Assembly (NCBI GenBank): GCA_039566865.1
Contig: CM076943.1
Coordinates: forward strand, 21,362,501 to 21,426,500
DNA length: 64,000 bases
Source of the DNA: Aurelia coerulea
Lineage: Eukaryota; Cnidaria; Scyphozoa; Semaeostomeae; Ulmaridae
Direction of reading: 5' to 3'
Shown: positions 1 through 12,200 of the stretch, piece after piece
How positions within the stretch are numbered: position 1 is the first letter of the stretch
Layout: every line of letters starts with the position of its first letter
Notes under the pieces: generated by a model
Databases searched by the model: none
The model's input: the letters and a program-made list of their open reading frames with translations, nothing else
Told to the model about the DNA's origin: nothing
Position numbers and translations under genes: made by a program

Positions 1-234
1 GACACTAAAGCGCAGGGAGGCGTGTTTGCTCTCCACAATATTTAGCGAAACCGTGGCCTTTTATTGACAAAAAAAACAGTGGGAATAAACACTACACTTC
101 AACTGAAATGATTGCTTCGCCTGCGAATATTTTGCAAAGTGTTCACACCTGATCTTCATCAACTGAGACCGTGATTTCTAACAGTTAGTCGTAATCGTGG
201 ATAACATTGGTTGATTGCTTTTTTCTTTCCCTAG

Positions 235-3200
235 CTTGCTGATACTTTAGAGAACCCATCTACTAATGCAGAAAAGGGAGAAACTGCATCAAGGTATTTA
301 ATCACTGTTCGATATACTGCCATTAATAATAAGAATAATAAAAATAATGATAATAGTAATGATAATAGTAGTAATTATCTAGTAAATAATAATATTAATA
401 ATAATAGTAATATTTATCTTGAATAGTTATTCCTGATGAAGATTTTATCGAAACGTACCGGGTGCGCCAAAATAAACTATGCACGTTTGACAGGCCACAA
501 TAAATCGTACACTGGATCGATTTTGAAGATTTATAACTTAATCATTAGCAGAAAGCCTGAATTAGATACTGAGTTTTTTTGCAAAAGTTTTTCATTTCCA
601 GTTTTTAGAGCTAGAAGCGAGTTTCCTAAAATTTCAGTTTTCGAAAACACTGAAAACGATCAAATAACATCGATCAAGTTTTCTAGAGAATCGACATGAA
701 TGGACAAAGAGAGAACTTGTTCGTGGTGATTTGCGATTTAAAAATCGACCAATTGTAATCTGCTGTACGAGAGTTCGTGCTGAACCCCCAAATCCCCCTG
801 AAAGCGTTTTCTCTTTGTTAATTCATGTTGGATCTTTTAAAATTTGGTCGACGTTTTTTGATCGTTATCAATGTTTTCGAAAACTAAAATTTTAGGAAAC
901 TCGCTTCTAGCTCTAAAACTGAAAGTGAAAAAAGTTGCAAAAAATCCCAGGATCTAATTCAGGCTTTCTGCTAACGATTAAGTCGTAAATCTTCAAAATC
1001 GGTTCAGTGTACGATTTATTGTGGCCTGCCAAACGTGCATACTTTATTTTGGCGCACCCGGTAGAAGCCTTTAACAGTTGTGTTTTTATTTTGTAATAGT
1101 ATTATTAATAATAGTAATAATATTAAAAGCACTTATATTGCGCCATGTATCCCCATGGCTCATAGGCGCATTACAATTAAAGAACACTAAGCCTGATATG
1201 ATTTTTCATAAATTTGTTCCCCTGTTACCAGACTATTTTCACCAATATTCCGTTGTTCCCAGCCTGAATATTTCAAGCATCCCCGGTTCCCTTAAACCCC
1301 TGAGAAGGCCTCTCAACTAGAATAGTTGCCCAAAAGAGCGCAAAACTCTGTGATAAGCTTCGTGATTTTTTTCAAGTGTTGCTTGACTCGTTTTTAATGA
1401 TAGCAACTTTAATGTCTATCCTGTTCTTATTTAGATCAGCACAAGCTTCAGACGACTCAGCTGGTTCAAAGTGAGTACCAGTAATCAGGGTATAGGTTCT
1501 TAACACAGGGAAAGTGTGAATCTAAATCTTAACCAAATTTATTTACATTCTTGGCCCTATCCACTTCAACCCAAGCTTACCCAGTTTGCTTGCAGGCCCT
1601 GCCTATCACAGTTCTGTAAGTAATGTTTTGGAGTCCATGAAGGAGGTTGATGGGCAAAAAGTTGCATTTTATTTCCCAATGAATAAATGAAACGCTTTAT
1701 TAAGAACCTAGTTAAGACATCAGCCTGAAATGGTTCTTATTTATTGGGTACAAAATACATTATTTCAGGCTGTAGGTTCTTAATAGATGAAGATTCTTAT
1801 GTGCGGGTTTTTGCTGTACCCGGTGAGCCAGAAAAATGTTATTTCATTTGCAAATTCATAGCACATAAATACTTGACGGATTTGAATAGTTCAAATTCTT
1901 CAAAGTCTTTTGACGGATTTGACTGGCTCAAAAGCCGAAAAATCAAACTATTTTTGAGATTTTTCTCGCGTTTTTATGAGGTCTGAAAATATGGGCAAAT
2001 TCGACTTTGCACAAATTTCTTGGTTGCGAAATGCCTGAACAGGGCCTGGAATACTTGATCAGATCTCAAGGAATCTTGTCACTCAATACAATATGCAAGG
2101 GCATTTCGCCTCTTTCGGGAGTTGTAAGAAATTGGTTTTCAAACAGATACTGAAGATTTTCAATGCCATGGCAATAGATGTGAAGACAATATCCCTCACC
2201 CGTGAAAAATTACACTTTCTTCATTGTTCTGTGCAAGGAGTTTTGTTGATCAAGAGTTTTAAGTCTTTTCAAGCATTTTGAAACCTTGGTAGCTATTTTC
2301 ATAACGTTAAATTGACTAATGCACAAAGATTTACGATAACCCAAAACATTTCAATTGTTTCTTTTCGTGGAATTTTCACGTGACATCTAATTTGACACAA
2401 ATTTTAGTAACTTAAATAATTTTTCCCAGTACTGGAGTTTCTTAATTTTTAGTCATCTGACAGTTGGGTTTCTTGTTAAGAGTTTCTTATAAAACAAAAT
2501 ACTTGCACTTCATATAGTATTTTTTTGCCTTCATTTGAAATTTCAAGTTTCCACAAAATTTACTCTTTCAACTATTTCTAGATACGTAACATATGGGGAT
2601 CTCGAACTGTTTTTATGTGGCATTGGACTTGACGATCTAGTCACGTTGTTTCAGGTAATGTTTTTGCTTTAGTTCTGATCTTTAGTTTGGGTGTTGTCTT
2701 AAAGATCCTCTGCTAACCACAAAGCCTAGCGCGCTGTTGCTGTCCCATAGTGTACTCCAAAAGGACATTCAGATTATCTGAAAGTCTGCGAAGCGAAGCT
2801 AGGCCAGCGTTTGTTTTTAGATGGCTCCTTCCATAACGTGTGAAAAGTCAAGTTGCATTGGATTCAGAGAGGAAAATTGGTTGTCCATGACGCCCAGAGG
2901 GAACTCGCTTGCTAAGCAACTAATCTCCAAAATCGGCGAGAAAACATTTATGTAAAAACTGAATAATGTCAAATTCGTCTGAACCACTTAACAGTAAATC
3001 AATTTGAGCACAAAATTCCTTCTGATAGAGAAGAAGCAATCGGTTTCATATCTTTCTCTTTTTTCAGGAGCATCGATTGTCTTTTGAAGAATTTCTCCGT
3101 TTAACAGATTCAGAACTGATTCAGGTGATTTCCGTACTTTTTTTAAGTAGATTTTAAAACCTACTGGCTGAGTCAGTCAAACAATCCCCGTTGGAATGGC

Positions 3201-6200
3201 CGCTGCCCCCTGCAAATCAAAGCAATGATTTTGGTAAACATCTTTCTTTGTAACGGACATGTTGAATTGGAATTTGAAATTTGCCTGACTGAAATCGTCA
3301 CTCCCTTCTCATGAGGGATTTGCTCGAAAGAGTGAAAATGTCATCCCTAGGAGCATAGTAAACTTATTTGGGAATATTCCATCCCCCCAAGACAGTAAAA
3401 CTTGCTAACTCATGTGCAATGTAAATGTCATTGCTGGAAGGCAGGAAAGCCGGAAGATTTAATCATCATTTTCAGCTGCTTCTTAACATTTCTGAAGAAG
3501 CATTTCCTGGAAATCCCTTGTAATTTCAGAATGGAATGTCTGATCTAAGCCAGGTAAATTGCTAAATTTAAGCGAAACTGTCTGCCACCAAACAGAGCCT
3601 TTGCCAATATTATTGCTTCGATATCCCGGGAATAATAGCCTGTCAAACGGGAACTGCTGTTTGACTCATATGATAGGGGTACTGCCTGATAGATGACATT
3701 TGTGTGGGGTGTCGGAAATGGTAACCGGACACTTGTGAAAATCCCCAAAGCTGATAGAAAATATCTGTTGATTCACCTGGTACTTTTTGATTTCTGTCTG
3801 TGAGTAATTTTTGTAATGAAGAATTTGATTTTCCTAAAAGTGTCCGATTACCACCACCGGCACCCTACCGTATATAGCAAAAACTTGTTTACCTGTTTTA
3901 AAGCCCATTGGAAATAATCACCGGATGAGGCAAAACTTGTATAGTTGTGAAAGAAACGAATATGCTTTTCATTGCTTTGACACCAATATGATATTCCACA
4001 TATTAGGCCCAGTCTAAACATCGTATTTTTGCCCTGTCGAATTTAACGGATGCTGCTAAAAAGTCTTAAATGTCAATTGAATTCGACATAAAAACGATGT
4101 TTGAATTAACAGCCGTTTTAAAATGTTAAAACAGCGGGAGTTCACCAGCTCTGTCGTGTTAAACGGCAGAAACACGACTTGATTTAAAGGACTTGAGTCC
4201 ATATAAATAGCTGAGCGTTAACGCCATCCGGAATTTTTGCTGACAAACCGCTGACGGCCCTTTGTTATCGCATAATAGTGCTAAAGTCTTTAGCAGTGGA
4301 GACTAAAGGCTTCTTAAGCCTTGCATTATCCTCAGAAATTTCTTTGGTTTGATTTCAATAGCGATTAAATCACAACTTTTGTTTTATGATTGAAAAGCAG
4401 TTGATATTGGTCATGAGCGCGCTATTTATGCGGACTTAGTGCCTTTAAACATCATATTTCTGCCGCGTTTATTCAATCAATTCTAGGCTATGGTCCGCGT
4501 TTTCTACGTGTGATCAGCCACTGCACTTATGCATTTTGAAAAATAGCCATTTTAACCATTTTAAAGGCACTGTGTCCATGTAAGTAGACGACTTCGAGGG
4601 GGGTATCTCGAAAACATGTGATCTTTCGTCGTTTTTTCATGTGAGTGTTGTTTCTTGCAAAGTCTTTTCTTGCAAAGCGTTGTTTGTTAGTCAAATGATT
4701 GTTTCAAAGACAGAAGATAGATTAATGAACATAAAGGCATGTTTTTGACAAGTTCTTTTGAATTCGTCAGCAGAGATTCAGCAATCTTGCCTTTTGAAAT
4801 AGTGTTGTAGAATTTTCAAAGGTCCCTGTTTTCCTTTTGTGTGATTGTTATCAGACAGATTAATGAACATAAAGGCATGTTTTGACAAGTTCTTTTGAAT
4901 TCGTCAGCAGGGACTCGGCAATCTCGCCTTTTGAAATAGTGTTCTAGAATTTTCAAAGGTCCTTGTTTTCTTCTTTTGTGTGATTGTTATCAGACAGAAT
5001 AGGTTTCTTTTCCTTTCGACAACGAGGCTCTTCTTTTCATGTGATCAGTTTAAAACAGCCTGCCCTTAACCAATCAAATTCTTGAACAGTTACATGCATG
5101 TCAGCATCGTGTCAGCAGTTTTAACTGTTCGTGCATGCAACTTATTGATATATGGACACAGTGCCTTTAATTTCAATCCGACACGCCCGGGGGGGGGGGT
5201 ACTTAGTATATTTGTCCGACGGGGATGTGCCGTTTTTAAGGGTATCGTTTTCACCAATTTTTTCTAGCCCAGGGTATCAAAATGAGGCAATTTTTCTAGA
5301 GCAGGTTGTCAAAACATGTCAGAGGAGGATATTCGGCTAGCTCGGGTCTGTTTTCGGTCAAATTTCATGTTTTTGAGTATACTTTTCACCAATTTTTTCT
5401 AGAACAGGTTATCATTTTGAGCGAAAAATTCTGGAGCAGGGTAAAAAAAATTTTTTTCGTGGGCACACCCCCGTACAAATTTAAGTCAAGTACCCCCCCC
5501 CCCCCCCCGGGCCGACACGGCAAAAAGACAATGTTTAAATCAGATTTTTAGACACGGCAGATTCTTCCATTTTTAATACAGTTCAATTCGACACGGCAAA
5601 AAACGATGTTTAAATTAGGGCCTTACTATTTTACTCAATTCTAATGCGTAATTCCTAGAAAAATGACTTTTACTCAATTCTCTTTCATGCAGATAGGAGT
5701 GACTCAGCTGGGAGTGCGAAAAAAGATACTCGAAGCAATACGAGGTGCTCATACAAATGAATGGGATTATACGGCTCTCGCAGTGGATAACACATCAAAA
5801 CTGAGGTAGTTGTTTTACTGTTTTGTCATTGAGTCTACTTCACACGATGCAGGCACATATTGAAAACGGTGAATAATGTGACAGCACCAAGATGTTAGTT
5901 TGTGTTCACAGGATACCGGCACAATTTAAAACGATAGAAGTTAGCACTCTCTTTGCAATCTTGTGACAAATTGGCTGGATTCTGACGATAAAGAAAGTTA
6001 GTTGAGCCTAAGGAATTAATCAGCCTCGCTTCGAAAGCGTTGAACATTGTTCTGTCTTCATTATTTTCAGTGTTCGACGCCCTTTTTAAGTTGTGCCGGT
6101 TACGCTTCCGTTTTCACCAGTGGCGGAAACTTTGCCAACAGAGGTGGAAAATGTGCGTGAAGCCGCGAAGCAGCTTCGCAGGAAGCTCTCTTGTCTGGAA

Positions 6201-9200
6201 GGAAGAAACGGGGAGGAAAGAGAGAAAGCAAATAGAAGGAAGGAAAAGAAAGGTAATGATGAAGGGAGGAAGAGATGAAAGGAAACAGGTTGGAAAAAGG
6301 AGAGGAGGAAGAAAGAAGCATGGAAAGAAGATAGGATGACAATGAAAGCAAAAATTGAATGTATGAAGAGACAGGAAGGACTAACGGAAGGAAAGAATGG
6401 AAGAAAATCAATGTTTGGATTATGTTCTTTTCTTTCACAGTTTTGTGATCTCAGGAAGCTTTAAACGTAATTTCAGTTCCTAGTGGATTATCAACCACAC
6501 TGAAATCTGGGACTACAGAAAAATTCATAAAACAATGGAAGGAAGAATTCTGGTTTGACGTTCCTTCGCAGGAAGGCAAATATTTTTTCCACCACTGTTT
6601 GCTAAATATGGGAGGGGGGCCAAGCTATTGTTTCAGTTAAAAGCATTGTTTATTTCCATTGTTCTGGAACAAAATGCCTTTGTTCTAGCCAACATGGGGG
6701 GGGGGGCGATCGCACCCCCTGGCATCCCCAAGTGTCCGGCACCGGTTTTCACATTCTGCCGTTTTCAAATTCCGCCATTTGCAAATTCCGCCGTTTACAG
6801 AAGGTGCCTATCCGTAACAATTAATGCTGTTTTTAAATAGCGCCGGTATCGTGTGGACGTACTACTAAAACCTAAAGAAGGTGGTAACTTTTATCATACG
6901 AATGCGCTTGAAGCTGGAAGAAGGGAAGGGGTTAGGAGAGCGAGGTAATGTCAGGGAGTTTATTGAGTGTGTAAAAGCCTGTAAGTTGTATATTGGGAGA
7001 AGATAGAGCCAAGGAGATTGTTCCAAAGGATAAAAGTTCTAGGAATGAAGGTCTCAGAATGGGATACAATGCAAGAGTACAGTGCGAAGTATGATCAGAA
7101 CCTGTTTATATGATGCCAATAGATGGGCGGGCTCGTTAAGCGAGATCTCACTATCTTAAGGAATCAAGTGGAAAATATGGAGAAGGGGGCCACTTCAGTA
7201 AGCGAGATCTCTGCTTGGTGTTATGAGATTTCATTTGGTTGGACGTCAATTTCTCCGTATAAATGCTCGCTTTGTAAAATCAAACAAATAGAATTAATTG
7301 GCAGCAGTGGCCCGAATGAGGCTCAACAATTCCTCCAAACACTTAAAACGTTCCTAAGTCTCCATTTCTTGACAGCAAACCATTTATTCATATTTCAGCA
7401 CACTAGAAGCTGCAGCTGTCGTAGCAAACATTGCAAAGCATCTAACTTGTATCCAAAGTAGTGTGATATATTTACAGAAGTTTGTCCATGAGAACAATGC
7501 TTCAATAAATAAGGTAAGATGCTATCCTTGTTTCATAAGGCCTTCAACTTTCGCTCGTTTAATTGAATTGAATTGGTGTTGTCGTTGTAGCTTTATTTTG
7601 AGCTTTTCTTCCATAGAGGTCTAAAACCGCACAAAAAATCTCAACTGGCAGACTATTTTTTAAATCCCAGTCAAAAGCAAGATTTGGTTGCATTTTCCTT
7701 TTTCTATTTAGTAAGGTAAATTCCAAGTAACCTGCTCTGCCCCCTTTTTGCTCTGCCCCCCTTTTGACCCATTCTGTCCCAGGTTGAGTTGACCTATTTT
7801 CGTCCCAACCCTAACCCACTAATTTGATCGAAATTGGATACAAGATAAGTTAGAAATTTAACATCTGAAAGTTGTTCCGCGAACGTTGTATCTGATTTAA
7901 CAATATTTGCTATTTTTTGTCTGACTTATCCTTCATCTTGATTTTGAAAATTTGCTTTGAATGATAAGCACAGTATTTTACTTGGAGCTGCAAGTGTGCA
8001 CTAGGAAATAATTTTGTACCGGGTGCACAGTGGGCCCAGGATGATGATTTTTGGAAATTTCATGATGTTTTATGGAAGTAAAATGAAATAAATTTTCTAC
8101 CTACCTGACTTGAAGAATGTTTCAAGATGGATGTAGAGACCACAAGAATTTAATTTTTAGTGAAAATGGTGGGACTTGGATCAAATTAAGCCAACGATTC
8201 CATATTTGGGCATTTTGTGCCAGGGCCTTTTTTAACATTAAAACTGGGGGGCAATTGCCCCCCGATCCCTAAACTTTGCCCCCCCAGTGTCGAAATTTTT
8301 GACCCCAGAAAATTATCCCTTATTTAAAGTAAGTGATTTTCAGAAAGTAAGCTATTGCCGCTACCACTGCGTAGGCAACCTGCAAAAGCCATGTGTAGAT
8401 GAATGGAATACGAGAACAGGACTTTTTATCACCAGAGACAGGATGTTTCAGCCAAAGTCAAGGATATTTTTTCAAAAATGTTACTCATGCATAGGATAAA
8501 TGTCACAAAACTCTTAAAGTTTCCTTTTCGCTAATGGCAAGCAGGATATTGGGAGAGCCATTCTAAGCCAAAGTAAAGGGTGTGGCCCTGAAAATTTTCC
8601 TGGGGGCTTTGCCCCCAGACCCCCTCATTTCACCTAACTTAAAATTTCTGGCCACGCCGCTGCTCACGAGAATTCGCGATGAGTTTTGTAAATCAAGTAT
8701 GTCAAATATCAAATAAGTCTTACACAACACTCTTTACAAAGTATTCTTGTCCTATTGTAGTTTTATTTTAGCTAGCCCGTTTGATATATATTTGGATTCG
8801 CAAATTTCCTATTTTTTAGCTTGCTTTTCTAGCCAATCAGACTAACATATCCCCTTTTTAGTATTTGCCTCCCCACTTAAAACCCCTTAAAAAAGGCTCT
8901 GTTTTGTGCAAACACCGGAATGTCGAATTCGTTTTGGATTCAGGTGTTCAACAAAAGCATCTTATGCCATTGTGCTACAAAATCTGTCCTTGTTGTCACT
9001 GCTGCTTTATGTTACAAATGGCATTCTCTCTTGCAGGACGATCCAGCCACTCAAGCGATCCTTGTCCAGCAATGCAAAGATGCTTCTAATGCCTCCGTTC
9101 AATTGCAGCATAGAATGGATACCATGCATAAATTCTTAGTCAAGGTAAGCTGATACATACTGGCTGCATCAAAATTAACTCTACATTTAGGACAGTCAAT

Positions 9201-12200
9201 TGCGAGGAACTTTTATTTCTTTACTAACGTAAGTCCTCGATTAAGGTAACTCTTCTTTCTGTTCTAATGAGCAGCATGTCAGTCGGGGATTTAGGGGTGC
9301 AAGTGGGGGCAACTGCCCCCCTTCATCATGAAAACTCAGCTTGGCGCCCCCTTTTCAGTGAGAAGTGCGCCCCTCGTCGTAACCGTAAAGCACTCTTTTT
9401 AACTGTCTCGATTAGAATGTGGGAGAAACATGCAAACCAAGACGTTATTTGGCAGAAAAACCAAATAATTTTCTAAGCGAGGAGTCAGAAAAGCCTTTGG
9501 CGTCTTTGGCGTGCTTACTTTTTAATTGTACTTTCAGTGCCTTCTCTGCAGGTTGCCCCTCCTTCAACTTTGGGCTATAGATTGCAAGCTTCCATTAACG
9601 CTGGCTTCGCAAATCCTCTTTCAAGACTTTTTTGTTTGTTGCTTTCGGAAAAATGGATTTATCTCTAAACTAATCAAAAATTATTTGCTTTTATCTCGCT
9701 CCCTCTTAAGCTAGGTTGTTGATCCACAACTTTGCCAAGTCTGATTGACAAAGCTAGGCTAGATTTCTTGCAATCGAATTTTATGCTTCTGTAAACTTTC
9801 GACATCAAAGTGGAGGAACCATGGTTTACAAACATGACTGAAAAACGCTTTACCAGTTCTTGGACATTTGCTTAGCCAAAGTCCACTGACCAGCTTTTCA
9901 ATGGTTTTTACCGAGTAAGTTACCAAATATTCTGAGCATAATAAGGATAGGTAAAGATAGATCATTGAAAATTGCTGCACTTCAAAATGTGCGAAAAAAT
10001 TATAAGTTATCTCCACATTTAGAGCAACATGCAAATGCATTTCATCTTCCTCCGGGCTTAAAAAGCGATTTTTGCGAAAGTATCAGATTATCAACGTTGT
10101 TGCTTTCATAAAGATGTAATTCTTTTGAGTGGGTTGAACCAAAGGCGCCTACCTTGTAGGAAGTGTGTTTATTCCCAGTACTGTACCCGTGACCCACTAC
10201 ACAGAGTAATTGGGGTCCTGTGACCCAGTCCTGTTAATCTGTGTATATCGCAATATCGCAAGAAACTAAAGTTTTTTAGTTACAAGGATTTTCAAATGCT
10301 AACGTCTGTTAGTGTTGACCAATCTAGAATCACGATGTCTGGTTCACTGTGGCCAACTCGTATAACAGTTGATCTCGTATTACATCAACACTGGAATTTG
10401 AAACCACGAATTTATTCATACGTCATCTTTACTGGGATACTCTGTGTACTGGGTCACAGGACACCAATTACTTTACAGTACGGGAATGAATACAGTTCCT
10501 ACAAGGTAGGCGCCCTTGACTGAACCATGCTGGAGTAAAGAGCTTGTTTATCATTTTGCCCGAGGATTTTAGGCCTCGTTTCACTCATTTTGAAGCCCTT
10601 TTGAAGTTATACATTTTTTGTAAATTTGAATTTTACCCATATTTCCAGTGCTAAGAAAAATAGTGCAAAAACAAAACAATACTTCAGCCCTTGGGTATCA
10701 ACCAAACTTTGATTGAAGTATTCTCCTCATAAAATGCGAAGCTAGAAAAATGCCCTTGAAGTGTCGTCCCCCCAAGTTTGAGATGCTTTCTACGTCTCTG
10801 TTTTGGACCACCTACTATGAGATATTTTTGAAATTTGATTTTTGAAAAATTTGCAAACTGAAGGATTGCGTTTGTCATACCTTTCGATTGCCAAGAATAT
10901 TGATAATATCATATTTATATTACCAAATTTTACGAGATTGAATGGTTTCAAAGTAATTAATAATAATTCAGAAGGGGAGGGCGTCTGAAAGTCAGCTTTC
11001 GGTAAAAATTGAGCCGTATGCATACAAAGCATCATTGGGCTTAAATTTCGGGTGGTACTTATCATTTTTAATGAATCTTTCGCTTATTGCTTAGTGCCAA
11101 ATCTCAGGATATTCTTATCTTCTTAGAAAAGATGATGTGTGATTTCAATATTTGAGAGGAGAATTTTAATCAAAGAGATATACTGTAGCTTGAATTAACG
11201 TTACACGTATTTTTTTTTTATAAGAAACTGCTTATAAGAATCTCAACTCTCAGATTACCAAAAAATTAGGAAACGCTAGTCTAGGAAAATATAACCTAAG
11301 AAAAGAAACTATTTATTTTGATAAAGGAAATCCTTGTCATATTCTTATTTTATTTTCACTTTTTTTCTTTATCATGTTACGCAAGAAGTACTGGGGTAAT
11401 ATCTAAATTTTGGAAAGGATAGGAAAATTGTTTTGAAATGTTCAGGAGGGCACATGAAATAAGCATGAAGATTGTTATGGAACTTTTTAAAAAACTCGTA
11501 AGAGACTCTGAGTGCTCAAAAGCTGATAATTTTAAGAAACTTTCAGTAATGGCCCAAATTCTTAGTTTCTTATAAAAAAATACGTATGGGTGGTCCTATT
11601 ATTTTGTGGTCATCTTTTTTCGAAGCCACCTTTAAAGTAGTCATCTTTACCGATAGGGCCATTTCTGTGAATAAATTGAGAAAAGTGTGATTAAGAAAAT
11701 TGGGCCGTATGCGTAAACCGTCGAACTATGCGTGGCAGGTATCTGCTTCATAAAATCTTCTCAACTATTGCTTCGTGCAAAATCTTAGGATATTCTTATC
11801 TGCTTAAAAAAGATTGCAGAAAGCTTGACAGCATTTCACTGTTGTAGGATTTTCCTATCTTCTTAAGCTGAATTCTCATTTGAAGCGTCATCCTTGAACC
11901 ATTGCGGGCAATCAAAAAGTGTGGCGACGCAAGAACGTTTTTCTAACGGGTCAAATGTCAGAAATGACATATACTATCTTTGCTTTCATCTATCTTTCCT
12001 CTATATGCACATAGCTTTCCTCTGTTTTGTAGCCGAAAAATGAATAATTTAATCAACAAGGTTCACAAAAGAGCACTAAGGGTGGCATATAATGACTAAG
12101 ACCCCTCCTTTCAAGCTCTACTTTCTAAAGATCATGCTTCAACGATACATCAACCAAACCTGCAGAGACTAGCCACTTAAATGCATAATTCAGTTTTATT

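Larger units (their letters stand above)
4006..5622. mobile_element. Harbinger-like TIR element carrying nested insertions
   Basis: Flanked by TTA (4003-4005 and 5623-5625). Ends GGCCCAGTCTAAACATCG on the left, and GGCCCTAATTTAAACATCG on the right read inward. A 3-bp TWA duplication with GGCC termini is the PIF/Harbinger pattern. No transposase is seen. It contains two TTAA elements (4188-4444, 4565-5166) and a hAT-like MITE (5186-5511). Confidence 0.7.

Noticed and set aside
6071..6253. Open coiled-coil-like frame between ASZ1 exons 5 and 6
   Set aside because: Exon 5 joins exon 6 in frame without it, the good acceptor at 6070 leads to a TAA at 6087, and the stretch is a GGAA-rich low-complexity tract.
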